Assembly: GCA_025917655.1 (NCBI GenBank)
Contig: CP084618.1
Span: 124,001 to 188,000, forward strand
Reading direction: 5' to 3'
Source: Chlorella sorokiniana
Taxonomy: Eukaryota > Chlorophyta > Trebouxiophyceae > Chlorellales > Chlorellaceae
Length of the DNA: 64,000 nucleotides
Of this stretch, positions 1 through 11,700 are shown in pieces (the first letter of the stretch is position 1; each line of letters starts with the position of its first letter). A program made the position numbers and the translations under genes. Below the pieces are notes generated by a model that was not told the DNA's origin, did not search any database, and worked only from the letters and a program-made list of their open reading frames with translations.

Positions 1-530
1 TGGCAGACGACAGCTGAATTTACGATTGTCGATAAGGAAGAGACTCTGCTCCGGTGGCAGACAAGGAGAGGCGTTGCCCAGGGAAAGATAACCTGACCCG
101 CACAGGTTCGATGGGGACGCACAGGTTCGATGCTCCCGAAGTGCCACCTACTGAGCACTGCGCCTCCTAGTACAATATGATGTAGTTTTTAGCCCCCGCA
201 CTGTCTTCCAATGACCCCTCTGGGCGACTGTCTGTATCTGCGGGTGTACTTCGGGAGCTGGCCATCTCCGGGACGTTTCTTTCAACGCTGCAAGCCGACC
301 TATAAACTTCTGTGTCGACAAAGCTTCTTAGCATCGAAAAGACGCAGGTAAGCTGCCCACCAACGGCGTCCTTCCCCAGCTGTTTCCCTCTGTGCGCGGC
401 TGTTTGGGCCCCCAACCACATCGCCAGCTTCCTGCACTGTTCAAGGCTCCTGAGTAGCTGTGTCGCGCGCACGCTGAGACTGCCGGAACGACTTCAGTGC
501 AGCGCCCCTGTGTTGTGCTGCAGGCAGCAT
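1..530. other. Upstream region without a supported gene
   Basis: No conserved coding segment was recognised here. Two copies of a short direct repeat, cgcacaggttcgatg, lie near 101-133. A possible 5' exon of the next gene ends at a good splice donor (gacgcag/gtaagc, near 348), but it has no upstream in-frame ATG before a stop. It could therefore be 5' untranslated sequence or belong to an exon outside the window. Confidence 0.3.
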
Positions 531-3500
531 GGGGGCGGCAAGAAGAAGAAGAAAGCCGCCGCTGCGCAGCAATGGGCGCAGCAGCTGCTGTCGGAGGCCA
601 CTGAGAAGATGGAGGCGCGAGAGGCAGTGTTCCAGGAGCAGGTCCGCTCCACCGCCAAGCGACAGCTGTCACGCAGGCAGCGGCGCGCAGCGGCGACGGG
701 CTTGGGCGACAGCAGCCCGGAGCACGAGCCGCCCGCCGCATCCCCGCAGCAGCAACAGCCGCTTGGGGAGGCTGGCGATGCTGAGGGCGGCGGGAGCGCT
801 GCTTCGGTGGGTGCTGCTGCTGCCGCTTCTTGTTTCATGCCCTTGCACCGACTTTGCAGAAGGCTGCCTTTCATTGTCTCAAGAACATAAACAGCCAGAT
901 GGTTCTTGCACAGTTGCTTTCATATGACATTCCAATGCAGAGCCCGGTTGCAACGCGCCTGGCTTTTGGCGGCAGCGCCGCCAGCCCTCTGCCAGGCTCT
1001 CACGGCGGCGGCACGGCCGGCAGCGCCCAGGAACGATCCCTCACCCTCGCAGCAGGGCAGCAGCAACGAAGCAGCGGGGGCAGCAGCGTGGCGGCCAGTC
1101 CGCGGGAGGGGCCAGCAAGGGCGCCTCTGGCCCTTGGCTTTTCAGTGCTGGCGAGCAGCGCTGCCGACGACGATCAAGAGGAGATGGGGGAGGAGGAGGA
1201 GGAGGAGGCAGCTCTGGCTGCTGTCAGACCCGCCGAAGAAGTGGAAGGGAGGCAGGGATTGCAGCTGGCTGGGTCAGCTGCCGACCTATCAGCCAGCTGG
1301 AACAGAGACGCGGCCCAGGAGCAGGCTGGGCAGCACGAGCAGCAGGACGGCGTGGGCAGCGGCGCGACGGCGGGGCGCGAGCGTGCACAGGATGCCGCCT
1401 CCTCCCCTGCCTTTGGCAGCGGCGGCGGCGTCGGCGGCCTGTTCAGCTTCGGCGCGGCTTCCTCCCCTGCGGGCGCCCATCCCGGACTCAGTTTTGGCGG
1501 CGACGGCGGCCAGCTGCGCCTGCAGCCGCTCTTCTCCTCCTCTTCCGGCAGCCTGCCGCCCCTGCCACCACAGCAGCCACAGCAGCGCTCGCGCTTTGGC
1601 TTCGCGGCCGGCTCGCCGCCGCCAGCGGGGGCTGGCGAGGCCCTGCTGCAGCTGCCGGCAGGCACACGCGTGCCGCCGCTGCCAGTACGGGCGGCAGATT
1701 CTGGAGGCAGCGATGGCGAGGAGGACGGAGGCAGCCTCTACTTCTCAGCAGCCGCCAGCCGGGCGCCCTCCGCCGCCCTCTCCGCTTACGCCTCCGCTCG
1801 CAGCCTCAGGCAAGCCTGCTGTCGCCTCCCGGACGTTTCAGCGCTGCGTCGCGTGGAATGCAGCGCAGCTGCCCTGCCTGCTTCACCGCCAGGCAGCCTC
1901 GGGGCTGGCTCGCGCCCGACCCCGGCCGACTGTGGTCCTCCCGCCGTCATTGACTGTCACCCTTACCAGTGCTGCTTCTTGTCGTGAGCCCCCCCCCGCC
2001 CCCCAAGCCTGTTTCTGCGCTCCTTCTCATATTTAATCCTGCCTGCATGCTATGCGTTTCCCACCATCCCGTTGCAGTCGCAGCGGCGAGGAGAGCCCCA
2101 CGCGCAGCAGCGGCGCCACCCCCTCCGCCCGCTGCGCAGCTCCAACGCGGCGGCGGTGGCGGAGGCCGCCGCCGCCCGCCCCCAGGCCCCGCCGCAGTGC
2201 TGGCCCAGCTGCAGCAGACGGCCCAGCTGCTCAGCGCTGCTGCGGCCGCAGAGGCGGAGGGGAGCGAGGAGGGGGAGGAGGCGGCTGGAAGCACGTGCAA
2301 CGGCGAGGGTGAAAGGGGAAGAGGCGCGCAGCGGCGGCGCTGCTGCTGAAGATGACGAGGAGTGCGGAGATGAGGCTGCGCCTGCTGATGGCAGTGGAGG
2401 CGCCTCTGCGCAAGCCGGCCGCGCAAGCAGCCCTGCTGCCACGGGGAGGGCCAGCGAGGCAGCAGACCCGCTGCGTGCGCTGCGCCCGGCGCTGCGCCGT
2501 GGCTGGCTGCGGGGCCCTCCCCGTTTGCCGGCCAGCCTTTCCTGGGCTCCAGCTGGGGCCCGCCTGCGCCTGCCCAGCGGCCCGCTGTGCTGACGCAGCA
2601 GCTGGCGGCAGAGCCGGCGGGAGACCAGCCTCGCTCGCCCTCCGCTCTCGCGGCGGCCTGGTCGCTGGCGGCGGCGGGGGCCCCGCCCCTCGCTCCTGCC
2701 CAGCCCAGGGCTCCTGCTGGAGCGGCAGCAGCGGCTTCGCCGACGGCGGCACCGGCAGCCTCCGGGATGCACCATGCCCCTGTGCTGCCGCTGCAGCCGG
2801 TCAGGCTCTCACAGATGTCGCCTTGGACGCCCGCCCAGCTGGCGGCGGCGGCCGCCAGCCCCGCCCTGGCGCGCCCGCAGCACCGTCGGCAGCCTCGCTG
2901 CCGCCGGCGGCCACGGTCGCCGCCCACAGCTGGCCGCCGCTGCCGCTGTCCCCAGCTAAATCCTCGACTCCAGCTGCGGCAAACTGCGGCACCGTCTCTG
3001 TCGGCCTGCCCCCGGCGCCATCGCCTGCCGCCTCAGCTGCGGCGCGCGCGCTGCAAGCGTCCCTGGATGCGGGGCCGCCGCCCACCCACCTGCTCCAGGC
3101 GCGTCCCCGCCTTTGTGGCAATCTGGCTGTCTGGCTGCCGCCTGCAGAGCACAGCTGCCGCTGAGCCGCCTTCCTAGCAGTAGCCCGCCGCCCGGCCGCT
3201 AAAAAGCACATCCGCCGCTAAGCTGCCGCGGATGTGGCCTATAATTTCCGGTGGCTCGCTGCCCTGCCGCTCTGCCTGCATCGGTGCTTGACCAGCTGAG
3301 GGCAAGATGAAGCTGCATCCGGAAACAGAAAGTTACATGCTGCCTTCCTGTCTTCCTTCCCCTTCCCGGCTTGCAGGAGGCTCAGCGCCACCTCATGTCC
3401 GCCTTCCACCTGCTGCCAGCCACCCCGGGCATCTCAGGTGCGGGCAGCTGCCAGGACGCTCCCTGCGCTCTCGCCCCTTAATGCTCCTCGCGCCCGACTC

Positions 3501-6500
3501 TCAGCCTGCCAAATGCTTGTCCACAGCCCTGCTCTCTTCTTGTGGACAGTGGAGTCACCTCGTGCAGCCTTCTTCCTTTCGCGGAACTAAGTTCAACCTC
3601 CCTGCCCTCTTTGTGCTTTGCACAGGCGCCCCAGCGCCGCAGGCTCGGCCCCCGAGGCCGACGCTGAGGCCATAGAGCCAGCTGCCTCTGGCGAGGTGGC
3701 CTGCGGCGGAGCAGGCAAGGACGAAGACTCGCTTGGAGCGGAGAGCATCGCTGCAGTCAGCGCCGCCGCCTCCGTGGGAGCGGGCGAGGGGCCGGCGCAG
3801 CGGGAAGCCGCAGAGGAGGGCGGCGACGGCGGCAGCGCGGCGTCCGGAGAGGTTGGGCTGGAGATCAGAGCATCGATGGAAGTTTGGACGAGGGATGCTC
3901 GCAGCGGTGCTGCTGTCGACGATGGCTGCGAGGATGCTGCGGCGGCGGCGGTCCCTGGCTCAGAACTCTGTTCGGAAGCTGACCAGGAGTCGGTCGACTT
4001 CGAGCTGGATCTGCCTGAAGGCAGTGGTACGGGCGGCAGCTGCCAGGAAGCTGTGCAAGCCGCTCCCTTCGAGGACGCAAACCAGGAGTTTGTCGACCTC
4101 GATCTCGATGCAGATCGGGATCTGGAGTTGCTGGCTTCAGAGGACCTGCTTGCCGACAGCGACGCCGACGGCGGCGCCGGGGGCCTGCAGGCAGGCAGCC
4201 AGGCTGGCGGCGACGCAGACGGCGCCTCCCAGGGAAGCTGCCCCAGCGGCGGCAACGAAGCAGAGCGGGGTGCAGAGCCGGAGCCAGGCGAGGAGGAGGT
4301 GGTGGAGGAGGAGGTTGCGAGCGAGGAGGGGGCCGGCGCTGCGGAGGCACAGCTGCCCCGCGGCGAATCCCTGGTGCTTCACGGCTCGCCCGGCGGCGCC
4401 CGCTGGCGCTGGCACACGGTGGGTCTGATGTTGTCGCGTGTGCGTCGCCGTCGCATGCGCGGCAGCCGGAGGGCGCTTCACCGCGCAAAGGGCTGTCCAC
4501 AGTTGGTTGTCGCTGCGAGGGAGCCTCTCAGTTGCCAGCAGCCTGAAGAGACGGAGCTCGCCGCTCACTCGCACTGCCCGACACCCTTCCCCTGCCTGCT
4601 GCAGCCGCCTCACACGTTCCCTTGCCTGTCGAGGCCGCCGCTCCTGCTGCCGCCGCCAGCCGCGCGGCAGCGGCAGAACAGCGAGTAGGCATGAACGAGG
4701 GCAGCTGCCGCGGCGGCGTTCCTGGGGTGGAAGGAACGGCGGAAGATGGCTTGCTGGCAGAGGAGGAGGTGGAGGAGGAGGAGGAGTGTGGAGGCGCGGG
4801 TGGTGAGGGTGGGAGCGACGGCCGCGGCTCGCTGATCGGGCGGCGCCAGTGGCGCGGCCGCAGCGACTCGGCACGGTGGCGGCAGCGGGAGGCGCCGAGG
4901 GGGAGGGCAGCGCGGGCAAGCGTCCGGGCAGCAGCCTGGCAGCGCAGCAGGAGCTGGAGCAGGCCCCGCTGGCGAGCGGGCTGCCGGCACAGCAGGCGCA
5001 GCAGGCGGCGGCGCCGTCGCCGCTCAAGAAGCGAAACTCGGCCGTCTGCAGCAAAGCTCGGGCGGCGCCCAGCGCCGCGGCTGCATCCGTCGCTGCCGCC
5101 TCGGGCAGCGCGGCTGCCGCGCCGCCGTCCCCGCGGCGGTGCAGCAGCAGCTGCTGAGCCGGAGCGAGAGCAGCGCTGCCGCCTCGCCTCGGTCGCACAG
5201 CCGGGGCCAGGCGTCTGTGGCGCCGGGCGGCCGGGGGCAGCACATGGCGGCAGGCAACGAAGCGGCGGGACGGGGGGCTACCACTCCAATCCAGTGAGGA
5301 GGAAGGGATGGGCGGGCCTGCTGTGGCGGCGCTGCTGTGCCGAGGGTTGCCGCTCACGTTCACCCCCTTTTGGCGTGCTGGCTCTCTGCCGCGACCTGTT
5401 TGAGGCAGCTGCCTCTCCTGTATGAACAAGAGTTCTCCTTTATTTCCCCTGGCGCTCCCTGTGTTTGCGTGTGCAGCTGCTTCCCGGCCCAGACGCCCAG
5501 CACGCTGGAACTGGCGCGGGACTACCCCCTGCCGCAGCTGCGACGGGCGGTGCGGGCCGCGGGGCCGGCTTTGCTGCCGGCCTCTTCGCCGCTGACGCCG
5601 CCGCCGACGCGCCGCTGCAGCGGCGCTCGAGCGGCGGTTTGGGCCCGGGCGGCCGTTCGGACATGGGGGAGAGGGGCAGGGCTCGAAAGAGGAGTGGGCT
5701 AAGGGGCGGCCGGGCGTGGGGGATGGCGGCTGGCGCCCTACGGCCAGTGGCAGCAGCAGAAGGAGGTGCTGCTGCAAGCGCACCACCAGGGGCACGAGCG
5801 GCGCGGCAGCAGCATCCCCGCAGCTTGGAGCCAGCCTGGCACGCCGGGGGCGGCGGCAGAAGCAGCGGCGGCGGCAGCAGGAGGCGGCGCCGCCCCTGCG
5901 CCCGCCCCGCGCAGCAGCAGCAGGCGGCAGCAGCGGCGGCAGCCGCACCGGCCTCCAGCCAACAGAGCGGCAGCGGCAGCGGGCGGCGGCGCCGCGCCGC
6001 GCTCGTTCCGGCACGGTTGCGGCAGCGGCGGCCGCCGCCACGCGCTGCCCTGCAGGCTTCGCCTGAAGAGCTGGGTGGGGCAGCCTCGGGGCGGCGACCC
6101 CAGCTGCGCTCAGCCCCGAAAGCATGCGCTTCCGCAGCCGCCAGCCGGCGCCCGCCGCTGGCCACGCCGCAACGCGCCGCGGCGGCGGCCGCCAATGCAG
6201 CTGCATCGGCTGAGGCGCCGCCCTCTCCGGTGCAGTACAGCCCCGACAGCCTGCGGTACAGGCGTCAGCTGGCGGTGGCGGCGCCGCCGGCTCCCGCCGC
6301 CGAGCTCGCAGGCGCCTGCGGGGACGGGCAGCACAGCCCTGGCAGCCGGCGGTACCGCCAGCAGGCCCGCCAGGTGGGGCTGGCGCTGTCGCAGCTGCAC
6401 CTTCAGCGCCAGGCGAGCGAGGGCGGCGCTGAGCTGGCGGCGGGGCGCTCGACTTTCTCCCTCCGACGGCAGAAGATGCGGCGGCTGTCCCGGGCCAGCA

Positions 6501-6527
6501 GCACCGCCATCGTGGAGAGGAGGAGCG

Positions 6528-6564
<37 letters not shown>

Positions 6565-8258
6565 GAGTTTGTGACGCCGACGTCCCGCTACGCCCCGCCG
6601 CCGCCCAGACAGGCCACCCCAGCGGCGGCGGGCGGCGGCACGCGGCCTCAACCCAGCCTGGACGGTTGTCGGCAGCGGCGGCGGCGGCCGCCCGGGGATG
6701 CAGCGAGCAGCAGAGGAGGAGAGGGAGGAGGCTGACGAGGTGGCGGCGGCGGCGGCGATGCTGGCGGCTCGTCTGGCCGAGGCGAGCCAGGTGTGATCAG
6801 AGCCCCTCCCCTCTGACCATCCTCTCTGCCTGCTTGTAGAGCAATGCAACTGCCAGGGGCCCTCCTGGCGCTCTGTGCCACACCTCATGCCGCTGCTACA
6901 GCCTGCCTGCAACCGCGTCTTTAAACCGCCTCTTGAGCCGCCCCGCGCCCACCCACCCAACACCACACCACCCCCTTACACTCCCCTGTGCACCCGCCCG
7001 TCCCTTGCAGCTGAGCCCCGTGGCCGCCATCAGAGCCCTGCGGTCCAGCCTGGCGGTGTTCGCGCCGCCGAGGGCGGCGGGGCGCGCCTGGGCGGCGGCG
7101 GCGCTGCAGCTGGGGCCCTTCTTGGGCGAGCTAGAGGCCCGCTGCAGGTGCGGATGCCGACGTCACGGCTGCGCGCTTGCGCTTGTTGTCTTGGGGGCGC
7201 TGCTGGGGCTGGAACGGCCGGCTGCCGCCTGCCTGTTGCAAGTGACCAGAGTGCGGTTTGGCCCTGCCAGCCCACCGCCCCTTCCCCTCGGCACCCGCCG
7301 GCTGCTTGCTCCTTCGGCTGTCACCCCCCGCACCTTTTCACACCAGGTGCCCCCCCCCATGCTTGCCTACCTGCAGCGAGGCGGCGCAGCGGGCAGAGCA
7401 GGAGGCGGAGCAGCGGCACGCGCTGCAGCAGCAGGCACGTCGCATGGCTTCCCCCTGCCTTCCCTGTACCTTGCTCTTCCTCCCTTGCTTCTGCTGTGTC
7501 AGCCCTGCCGGCCCCAGCAGCCTGTTGACCCGCCGTAACCTGCGCCATCGCTGCGCTTGCGCCTGCTGGCAAGACAGGGCTGGCTTGCCGCAGTCCCCGC
7601 CCTCGCTCCACCCCCACCTCCTCCCCCTCTTTGTGCAGGTGTTTGCGCTGCGGCAGCAGGTGCAGGAGTTGCAGCTGGCGGCGGACGAGGCGGACACGCT
7701 GAGACTGGAGGTGCTGGAGGGGAGGCGGGAAGTTCAAGAGCTGCAGGCGGCGCTGGCAGACCAGCGGCAGCGGCGACAGGCGGCGGCAGAGGCGGCGGCG
7801 GCCGCCGCGGCGGCGACGGCGACGCAGCAGCGGGCCGGCGAGCGGCGGCGCCAGGAGGGGCCTGTGCATCCCTATGATGCCGCCTTCCGGCCAGCCGCCG
7901 CCTACCAGCAGCAGGCGCAGCAGCGGCGTGCGCTGAGCGGCAGCAGCCGGGCGCGCGCTATCGTGACGAGACCGAGCGACGGCACGACAGCAGCGGCGCC
8001 GCTGCTGCACTGCAGCAGGAGCGGTACCATTACGGGCAGTACGCCACCATCGGCGGCTCCTCGGCGGCGGCGGCGGCGCGGGAGGTCCGCGAGGCGACGC
8101 AGCGCGCGCAGCCCGGCGGCGGCGGCGTGGCCTCGGTGGCCGATGCGCGCGTCTTCTCGCCGCTGGGCGCCGGCGCCGCGCTGCTGTCGGCGGAGGCGCA
8201 GCGCGCGCAGCGGGCACAGCAGCGGCACGCGCCGCCGCCGCCGCCCAGCGCTACATGA
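531..8258 (+). CDS. Large low-complexity coiled-coil protein, function unknown (multi-exon, frames unresolved)
   Basis: I do not recognise this gene. Coding-like text on the plus strand is spread over all three frames. A Lys/Gln/Ala-rich helical segment covers about 531-820. Gly/Ser/Ala-rich text covers 920-1810. A short exon at 3377-3436 reads EAQRHLMSAFHLLPATPGIS between good splice sites. A strongly acidic exon covers 3626-4418, and Ala/Gln/Ser-rich segments cover 4620-5290 and 5475-6574. The last of these holds two related motifs, SPDSLRYRRQ and SPGSRRYRQQ, and a poly-Ser tract. A clear coiled coil (VFALRQQVQELQLAADEAD...) starts at 7639. The C-terminus (YRDETERRH ... YGQYATIGG) stops at about 8258. 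Frame switches inside plausible coding text (for example near 2870, 4850, 5150 and 7935) suggest indels in the sequence. Start codon and exon chain are uncertain, and two adjacent genes cannot be excluded. Confidence 0.42.
6530..6561 (+). repeat. (AGC)n trinucleotide tract encoding poly-Ser
   Basis: Ten or more AGC units in a row lie inside the coding-like text of the low-complexity gene and give a Ser run just before a stop codon at 6572-6574. A length-variable microsatellite of this kind is also a likely place for sequencing error. Confidence 0.8.
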
Positions 8259-8779
8259 CCATCGGCTGACTCGGCCGTCGACCAGGAACAGTCTTGGCTG
8301 ACTGTATATGCTGCCTGTCCCACCAGCTTTCCACTTTGGGTTCCCTTCCCTCAAAATTTCGGGACACTCACTCAACCAAATGATCGCCATTCATCTCCAC
8401 CCACTGCCGCGAGATCACCAAACTCCATCGCGCGCCAACTGATATACCGCCAGCAATGCCGAGGGAAACATGATACATGGAACGTGTCCATTCCCAGAAA
8501 GGAGTGGGGCAGGGATGCGGGCTGGAGGAATACAAGGATGCATGCCCAAGAGCTAGAGGGATGCTGGAGGGACATCAATTGCAGTGTGGGCAGGGAAAAC
8601 TGAAGTGGGGGCGTGCCTGCCCTTGAAGGGCCTTAATCCTATGACCCCCACAGAGGCGCGGGTAAAAAGCTCTAAAAAGCTCAAAGGGATAAGACAGCTG
8701 GCACGCCGGGGAATTGAGAATTTGCACAGGTAGGCCGGTAGGCTGGCGCAGCTGAACTGGGGAGAGGCGACAGCGGGTC
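8259..8779. other. Convergent intergenic / 3' UTR zone
   Basis: The low-complexity gene (+) and the DCAF6-like gene (-) end towards each other here. The stretch is less GC-rich than the flanking coding DNA and has no conserved reading frame. It probably holds both 3' untranslated regions. Confidence 0.6.
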
Positions 8780-11700
8780 TCACATCAGGCGGCAGCGATC
8801 CGGGCCCGCAAACACGGGCGAGGTGCGGCGCCGCCCGCCACCGCCCAGCAGCACACCCGCAAGGCCGCCGGCATGGCCGTCAGCATCCTGCCACCCCGCC
8901 TCCGCCAGCAGCGCCAGGTTGGCCTGCACCGCCGCCGCCGCCGCCGCCGCCGCCCCCTGCTGCTGCTCAGCTTCCGGCGACCACAGGCGCACCACCGGGC
9001 CAGGGCCCGCGCTCGCCAGCACCGGCAGCGCCGGGTGCGGCGCCACCGCGCCGCCGCGCCGACCCCCGGCGGCGCGTCGCCGCCGCTGGCTGCGGCGGCG
9101 GCGGGCTGCGGCAGCACTGCCACCAGCCGCCCCGAGGCGTACTCCCAGACAAACAGGTTTCCGTCGTCCGACGGCGACACCAGCAGCTCTGCATGCGCAG
9201 CAGGGGGCGGCAGCGGCCCCAACCTTTTCAGAGTTTACCCGCAGAACGCAGCCGCACCTTGCAAGCTCACTTCAAGCAGCAGCGCTGCCCCGCTTGGCCT
9301 CCCCAGAACACACTGCATGCACCGCCAGAGAGGCGGGAGGCTGGCAGACACAGGCGGGGACCCACCAGAGTGGCGGCCCAGGAGGGCCAGCTGCGGCGCG
9401 GGCGGCGGCGGCGCGTCGGGGGCGCGGCGGCCCCCAGGTTGAGGTGTCCCGCGAAGCGGCGGCGGTACATCAGCGGCTCGCTGACCTCCTCCTCGCCGTC
9501 GTCGGCCCCTGCACAGCGTGCGCAGGGGGGAGCTGGTTCCTGTCAAATCAAAGGCTCGTCGCCTTCAGTCTGTCCAGAGGCAAGAGCAGCCAGCATGCGC
9601 TGGGCGCCTGCCGGGCTCCCAGCAAAGGCTGAGGGGAAAGAAGTGGGGCAGGCGCGGCACACAGAGGAGAGCAGGCGCAGCCCTCGGCCTTGCCTTCGCT
9701 GTGCACGATGGCGCCGACGGCGCTTTCCACCTGGCGCTCCCGCCGGCGGGGCGCGCCGCCGCCGCCGCGCCCGCCGCCCGCCCCCGACGGCGGCCGCTGC
9801 GCGATCTCCGAGCCAGCGGGCTGCTCCTGGCCGGGCATGAAGTCGCCCAGCACCGAGGGGCCCCTGCCGGACAGCATTGTCGCTTGCGGCTGCGGCGCCA
9901 GCTGCCCGGCAGCTGCCGCAAGCTGCCCGTCGGGCTCGGCGGCGCCGCCCGCCCCCGTCGCCGCTTGGCTGCCCAGCGGCGCGGCAGGCCCGCCTGCGTG
10001 CAGCGCCGCCGCCGCCGCCGCCGCCGCGCCGTGCTGGGAGACGTCGCCCGAGAGGCTGCGAGTGGCGGCGCAGGCGGGAGGCTTGCCGCCCGCTGGCCTG
10101 CGCGGGCATCCAGCGCTGCTGCTGCTGCTGCTGCTGCTGCTGCGGCGGCGGCGGGGGCCGGGAGGTGCCCGTACTGGCGGTGGGCTGCAGCTGGTGCCGC
10201 TGCCGCGCGCCGACGGCGGCGGCATGCCGCCCGCGCCCGCCGCCGCCGCCGCCGCCGCCGGATGCCCGCCCTCCGCCCAGGCGGGGGCGGCGCGGGCACG
10301 CCGCGGTTGTGCCCGGTGCTGGCCTGGGGTGCCTCCGGCCCGCCCCCGGGCGCCGCCGCCGTGGTCGCCAGCGGCGCATTGCCCACAGAGGGTGCGTCGG
10401 CGCGCGCCCGCTGCGCCACGCTGCCCACCCGCTCGCCCGCCGGCTGCTCCGCAGAATTCAGGCTGCTGGCCTCGTGCCCGCCCTGCTGGCTGCCCAGCTG
10501 CGTCACCGGCCCTGCCTGGGAGGCGGAAGGCAGCAGGCGGGAGGAGACCTCCGCTGCCGGCCACGCCCCCGCCGCGCCGCCACCCGCGGCGGCGCCGTTG
10601 GCGGCGGCGGCACCGGGCGGGCGCATGCTCACTGTGACCTCCTGCTCCTGCTCCCGAGCGCTGTGGTTGCCGCGCGCCGCCCTGTCGCCGCCCGCCGCCA
10701 CTTCGCTTCCCTCCAGCGGCGGCGGCACGGCGTGCAGCCGCCCCAGCGTGCTGTCCAGGCGCTGCACGGCGGCGCCCGCAGCCTCCGCCGCCTGCCGCCG
10801 GCGGTGCGGCGCCGGGCGCGCGCCCGCCGGCGGCTTGAACCCGTCGCCGCCCACCCTCGCCGCCGCGCCGCCATCCGCTTCGCCCGCGGACTGCCCCTCC
10901 ATTGCTGCCGCGGCTGGGCGGTCGGCGGGGCCCTGGCCGGGCAGGGTGCGCCGCCGCACGCGCCGCGAGCGCGTGGCGGGCGACAGCGCCCCGTCGCTGC
11001 CTCGCCGTCGCTGCCGCTGCCCGGCTCCGCCACCCCGACACCGCCGGCTGCTGCTGCACCTCCTCCTGCTCCCCGGGCTGCTGCGCCTGCTCGCCGCCGC
11101 TCCCGCGCGCGCCGCCCCCTCGGCGGCACCCTCGCTTTCATGCAGCTGCGCCGCCGCGTGGCGGCGGCCTCCGCGGCGCCCGCCGCCGCCGCATGATGCG
11201 CCGGCTGCGCCGCACGCCGTGCCGCTGCACGTCGGGCGACAGCCCCTCCGAAACGCCCTCCGAGTCGCTCACCACGTCTTCCTGTGGGTAGGGGTGAGGC
11301 CGCAGGTCGTAACCGTGGCCCGGTGGCTGCCCCGGCTGCCTGGCGGCGGCGGCGTGCTGCGCCTGCTGCGCCGGCTGGCGCGGCGGCGCCGCCGCATGCG
11401 GCGACCGCAGCGTGCTGCTGCTGGGGCGGAGCTGCCAGTGGGCGGGGCGGGAGCTCTCCGCCCGCGGCGGCTCCCCCGGGATTCTGCGCCGCCACGCGGC
11501 TCGACTGCCGCCGCTGCCGCTCCAGCTGGCGCAGAGACGGCGCGACGGGCATGCCGCGCCCGGCAGCCGCCCGCGCCGCCGCCGCCGCCGCCTGCCGCAG
11601 CTGCACAGGCTGGCCCGCGTGCGGGGCGCCGCCGCGGCGTGGTTCCCGGTCGGCGGGGCGGTGCCGCCGCCGCCCTCCACCGCCAGGCCCGCCGCAGCGG

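Noticed and set aside
100-135. Two GGTTCGA T-loop-like strings suggesting a tRNA
   Set aside because: They belong to a short direct repeat. No acceptor stem, D-arm or anticodon arm can be folded around them.
4137-6206. 689-codon open frame on the minus strand
   Set aside because: Arg/Pro/Ala-rich shadow of the GC-rich plus-strand gene, with no motif. Long stop-free frames are expected in DNA of this composition.
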